A stretch of DNA of 64,000 nt from Paenibacillus sp. E222 (GTDB taxonomy: Bacteria > Bacillota > Bacilli > Paenibacillales > Paenibacillaceae), in contig NZ_CP058552.1 in NCBI RefSeq assembly GCF_013401555.1, positions 1,178,001-1,242,000 of the forward strand, read 5' to 3'. Under the pieces are notes generated by a model that saw only the letters and a program-made list of their open reading frames with translations, ran no database searches and had not been told where the DNA came from. Made by a program: the position numbers and the translations under genes. Shown here piece by piece: positions 59,588 through 64,000 of this stretch (positions are counted from its first letter, which is position 1; each line of letters starts with the position of its first letter).

Positions 59588-59616
59588 TTGACTTTGAAAA
59601 AAGGGACTGGTACACT
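59588..59616 (+). promoter_or_regulatory. purA promoter
   Basis: -35 TTGACT (59588-59593), 17-nt spacer, -10 TACACT (59611-59616). A leader of about 165 nt follows before purA, with hairpins (GCTGC/GCAGC near 59624-59640 and a TCCCTTGG/CCGAGGGG pairing near 59650-59675). Confidence 0.7.
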
Positions 59617-59688
59617 AGTACTGCTGCGTTAAAGCAGCGAAAACCTTCCCTTGGATGTAAACCGAGGGGGATTTTCACTGTCCGTTAG

Positions 59689-61074
<1,386 letters not shown>

Positions 61075-61144
61075 GCAGCTAGCTTAACCTGGCAATACGA
61101 AGTTAAACGTTCATCCAAATGATATGCCTATACAGGCATCATAG

Positions 61145-61184
61145 AGCCCCAGATATCGCTCAAATAGCGATAACTGGGGTTTTT
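61145..61184 (+). terminator. purA terminator
   Basis: Stem GCCCCAG-ATATCGCT / AGCGATA-ACTGGGG with TTTTT, 70 nt after purA. Confidence 0.88.
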
Positions 61185-61299
61185 CGCACATCTCCCTGAT
61201 ATAATCCCCGAATTTCCGTCAATACTGGTTAACAGTAGACTCATAGATCCTGAACATCGAATGTGATATAGGGTCGGAAAACGGAGGGAGAGAACGGGA

Positions 61300-62085
61300 A
61301 TGAAGTTGCTTCAATGGTTCATTAAAATATTGCTTACCGTGATGCTGGTCAGTTCACTGACCCTGCTGACAACCGGATTAATCGTTCAGTCATATGTAAA
61401 ATCGCTGCTGGCGAGTTTCAATATTCAGTGGGAAGGCCAGCCCATGGGATTAACGGCCATGTTCCAGGGTGCACTGGGTGGTAAATCCAGTGAAGAGAAG
61501 AAGCCGGGAACGGGCACGACAGATCAGCCAGCAGGAGCGGAGGAGGAACACGTTCCAGAAGATGCGATCTCTGTCATGGTCAATGGAACAGAAAGTGGAG
61601 AAACAGGCGCGAATACAGGCAACAGCTCAAGACAGGGTACGGGAACAAACGAGGGCCAAGGAGCAGGTTCAGGAACGAACTCTTCTGCTACGGGATTGAG
61701 TCCAGGGGGGAGCTCAGGCACGGGAACAGACGCAGATGCTGGTTCAAATGCTGGAACCGATTCAGGGACAACAACGGGCAACAGTACAGCATCGGGCAAC
61801 GGAACAGGTACGAATTCCAATGGTACGTCTTCTTCAGGAAATGATGAGATTGTAGTATCTCCCGATGACATCACAGGCAAGAAGGACAAGCTGCCGCTGG
61901 AGGAAAAAGAAAAGATTTTCAGCCTGCTGATGAACAAGCTGCCTCAGAAAGAAATGCAGCAAATCTCAGGCGCCATGGAAGGTGGCCTGACTGAGCAGGA
62001 GCTGCGCGATATTGAGCAGGTGATCTCCAAATATCTGACGAGCGAAGAATACGATAATCTGATGGAAGTCCTTCAGGCGGAATAA
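61300..62085 (+). CDS. Membrane-anchored low-complexity protein of unknown function
   Basis: A 261-residue protein I do not recognise. One hydrophobic segment near residues 10-30 probably exports or anchors it. Residues about 60-190 are an extremely Gly/Ser/Thr/Asn-rich stretch with near-repeats of GTGTD/GTNS. The C-terminal 65 residues are charged and predicted helical (LPLEEKEKIFSLLMNKLPQ, then EQELRDIEQVISKYLTSEEY). The layout (anchor, flexible linker, small helical domain) suggests a surface-exposed, partner-binding role. GGAGGGAGAG precedes the ATG. Nearest neighbours are purA and the M23 peptidase. Confidence 0.7.
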   Translation: MKLLQWFIKILLTVMLVSSLTLLTTGLIVQSYVKSLLASFNIQWEGQPMGLTAMFQGALGGKSSEEKKPGTGTTDQPAGAEEEHVPEDAISVMVNGTESGETGANTGNSSRQGTGTNEGQGAGSGTNSSATGLSPGGSSGTGTDADAGSNAGTDSGTTTGNSTASGNGTGTNSNGTSSSGNDEIVVSPDDITGKKDKLPLEEKEKIFSLLMNKLPQKEMQQISGAMEGGLTEQELRDIEQVISKYLTSEEYDNLMEVLQAE

Positions 62086-62129
62086 GCATACAACCCAACC
62101 ATATGAGGCACTATATAGCAAGAGTTTAA

Positions 62130-62170
62130 CAAAATCCTTCACCAGAGATGATCTGGCGAGGGATTTTCTA
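62130..62170 (+). terminator. Terminator after the low-complexity protein gene
   Basis: Stem AAAATCCTTC-CCAGA / TCTGG-GAGGGATTTT with a short loop, followed by CTATTTG, 45 nt after the stop. Confidence 0.85.
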
Positions 62171-62362
62171 TTTGTATTTTTATGAAAAAGAAAACACATT
62201 TCAGTGGGTCTTAGAACCTAGTCTTAAAAAATGATCAAAAGTACATAGTATACCTGAAGTAGAGGTGTTACGGGGAAGAATATTGATCTTCCATCTTATG
62301 GATAATACAGGAAAACCAAGCGTGGCGCGGCTTTGCCCTATGACGTGTACAGTTGAAATGAG

Positions 62363-62379
62363 TGTAAAACCTGTGTTAA
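62363..62379 (+). promoter_or_regulatory. WalR (YycF) binding site upstream of the M23 peptidase gene
   Basis: TGTAAA-ACCTG-TGTTAA, an exact match to the WalR consensus TGTWAH-N5-TGTWAH. It lies about 170 nt upstream of the M23 gene. WalRK directly controls cell-wall hydrolases of this kind in Bacillus and Staphylococcus, and walRK itself is normally encoded just beyond purA. Confidence 0.75.
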
Positions 62380-62545
62380 AGTATACGGGTGTGATAAAAG
62401 GTTAAAATTTTGACACTTTTATGAGCGCAGCTAAAGTCCTGATTTTGCGGACACCCGAATACAAATATCGACAAGCATGGGACAGACACAATGGGTGATG
62501 TCTTGACAGAAATGCGAACTGAGAAGTGCTGAAAAGGAGAGAATC

Positions 62546-64000
62546 ATGAAAGGTTTCAGAGGCATACGCCAACCGGGCAAGAACCGGGAACACGAACAAT
62601 CCGGGGAACACCGGACGGCCGAAGACAAAAACAACATGAGCATGTCCAACTTCAGTAGTAACAAAAAGCGCGTTCTGGCCTCGCGCAAATGGATCATTAC
62701 AGCAGCATGCGGTTTATTCATCGCTGCATCGATCGGATTCGCAGGCAAACAATACGTTGCTGCAAACACCGTTCCATATTATAAAGTGATGGTTAAAGGA
62801 AATGAGATTGGCACCATCACGGATGAGGCGCAATTACAGAAATTATTTGCAGACAAAACCGAGGAATTCCAAAATAAATATCCAGAAGCGGAAATGGTGC
62901 TGAACACAGACGGCATCACGACCGAAACCATTAAAGCATACAAACCCGTAGTGAACAGTGATGAGACGCTGGACAAGCTCGGCGACATGCTTACCGCCTA
63001 TGCTAAGGGTGTAGAGCTCAAGGTAGACGGTGAAGTGATCGGCATTGTGAAGGATCAGGCAACAGCAGACGCGATTCTGGAACAAGTGCAGAACAAGTAC
63101 ATATCGGCATCGGCTGTGCGCAGTTCGCTCAAGACGAAGTCGGTATCGGCCAACTCATCGAAGAAAGCCGAGGGGCCGAGTACTACGCTGAAGTCGGTAG
63201 GCATCAAGGAAGATGTAGCGACAGATGTGGTGAAGGCTGATCCAAACAAAATATGGGATGTGTCCGAGGCGGTTAAAGCTTTAACCGTTGGTAAAGACGC
63301 GCCTGTAACCTATGTCGTGCGTGAAGGAGATACGATCTCCTCCATTGCTGCCAAATACGAAATTACGCAAAGCGAGATTCGCAAACATAATCCGGGCATC
63401 AAAGAAACGTCGCTGCAAATTGGGGACGAGCTTACACTGACGGTGCCAAAACCAGCCGTTACGGTTAAATCGGTTGAGCAGGTGGTTGAACAGATTGAGA
63501 TTAAACCGCAGGTGGAAGTACGCAAAAGTGCTGAGCTCAAAGCAGGCACAACCAAAGTGGTGCGTCCAGGTCAAAGCGGTCTGAAGAGCATGCAATATCG
63601 GATAACGAAGGAAAATGGTGAAGTCGTTCAGGAAGAATGGCTTGGCCAGGAAGTTATCAAAGCAGCGGTGACTGAAGTGGTTCTGAGTGGAACCAAAGTG
63701 GTCGGTGAAGGTACAGGTGAATTTGCTTGGCCAGTATCGAACGCTACGATGAGCAGCAGCTTTGGACAACGCTGGGGTCGCCAGCACAAAGGTGTGGATC
63801 TTGTCGGTAACCGGGACGTGAAAGCGTCTGATGAGGGCGTGATTACTTTTGCAGGACAAAAGAGTGGTTATGGCAATGTGATTATTATTAACCACCGTAA
63901 TGGATACGAAACACTATATGGGCACTTGAACAGCATCGGTGTTAAGGTTGGTCAAGTCGTCGAAAAAGGTGAGAGCATCGGCGTCATGGGCAACACGGGC
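62546..64000 (+). CDS. LysM-G5-M23 peptidoglycan hydrolase (3' end outside window)
   Basis: 485 codons are open to the window edge. A basic cytoplasmic start (1-48) and one membrane segment (about 50-68) are followed by a long extracytoplasmic region, a LysM domain (TYVVREGDTISSIAAKYE to GDELTL, near 254-294), a G5-type domain (VEQVVEQIEIKPQVEVRKSAEL, near 305-395) and an M23 LytM domain (from about 400). The zinc-binding QHKGVD (His and Asp) is visible, as is YGHL (near 458-461). The domain order matches known murein DD-endopeptidases. The ATG has AAAGGAG upstream. Confidence 0.93.
   Translation, partial: MKGFRGIRQPGKNREHEQSGEHRTAEDKNNMSMSNFSSNKKRVLASRKWIITAACGLFIAASIGFAGKQYVAANTVPYYKVMVKGNEIGTITDEAQLQKLFADKTEEFQNKYPEAEMVLNTDGITTETIKAYKPVVNSDETLDKLGDMLTAYAKGVELKVDGEVIGIVKDQATADAILEQVQNKYISASAVRSSLKTKSVSANSSKKAEGPSTTLKSVGIKEDVATDVVKADPNKIWDVSEAVKALTVGKDAPVTYVVREGDTISSIAAKYEITQSEIRKHNPGIKETSLQIGDELTLTVPKPAVTVKSVEQVVEQIEIKPQVEVRKSAELKAGTTKVVRPGQSGLKSMQYRITKENGEVVQEEWLGQEVIKAAVTEVVLSGTKVVGEGTGEFAWPVSNATMSSSFGQRWGRQHKGVDLVGNRDVKASDEGVITFAGQKSGYGNVIIINHRNGYETLYGHLNSIGVKVGQVVEKGESIGVMGNTG

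Noticed and set aside
63281..63895. 204-codon open frame antisense to the M23 peptidase gene
   Set aside because: It is the complement of the intact LysM-G5-M23 frame, with no family match or start signal.

Overview
This window is the replication-origin region of a spore-forming Bacillales chromosome, most likely Paenibacillus. The gene order rRNA operon-gyrA-gyrB-remB-recF-yaaA-dnaN-dnaA // rpmH-rnpA-yidC-jag-mnmE-mnmG-rsmG-noc-parA-parB is the classic Bacillales origin order, and the sporulation-linked genes yyaC, yheC/D and yjzC fit an endospore former. The genus is inferred from overall protein and rRNA character and was not tested by a search.

Left arm (1-15.1 kb, minus strand): the 5' part of a 23S gene, a tRNA-free spacer and a complete 16S gene with its promoter; an HD-GYP protein; gyrA and gyrB, separated by an oppositely oriented YheC/YheD ATP-grasp gene; then the remB-recF-yaaA-dnaN-dnaA replication and repair cluster. 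The dnaN-dnaA gap carries what looks like the basal unwinding element of oriC: DnaA-trios, a GC patch and a consensus DnaA box.

Centre (15.1-20.6 kb): at least six consensus DnaA boxes lie upstream of dnaA. A complete gluconate operon follows (gntR-gntP-gntK, minus strand, with two GntR-type palindromes). A second small DnaA-box cluster lies just upstream of rpmH. The gluconate operon therefore sits inside the origin interval that is usually only a short rpmH-dnaA spacer.

Right arm (20.6-37.2 kb, mostly plus strand): rpmH-rnpA, yidC-jag, mnmE, mnmG-rsmG, noc and parAB. One parS site is buried in the rsmG terminator and another lies inside parB. Then come a class-V PLP enzyme, DUF4446, yyaC, DUF3343, an MscS channel, DUF951, tRNA-Ser(CGA), a YjzC-family gene and rpsF-ssb-rpsR.

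Accessory block (37.3-54.1 kb): an M15 peptidase, a five-gene oligopeptide ABC transporter operon, an ArsR-MFS pair, an S11 penicillin-binding-type protein that lacks its nucleophilic serine, an SLH-anchored S9 peptidase, a DHA2 MFS pump with a promoter-overlapping operator, an LCP protein and a CBS-domain protein.

Core block (54.3-64 kb): a MazG-like gene, a yybS-like DUF2232 gene, gdpP, rplI and dnaB in one tight operon; purA behind a PurBox pair; a low-complexity membrane-anchored protein; and the start of a LysM-G5-M23 cell-wall hydrolase behind a perfect WalR box. The window is mostly core genome. I see no CRISPR array, insertion sequence, prophage or riboswitch. The unusual points are regulatory and architectural rather than a clearly new multi-gene system.
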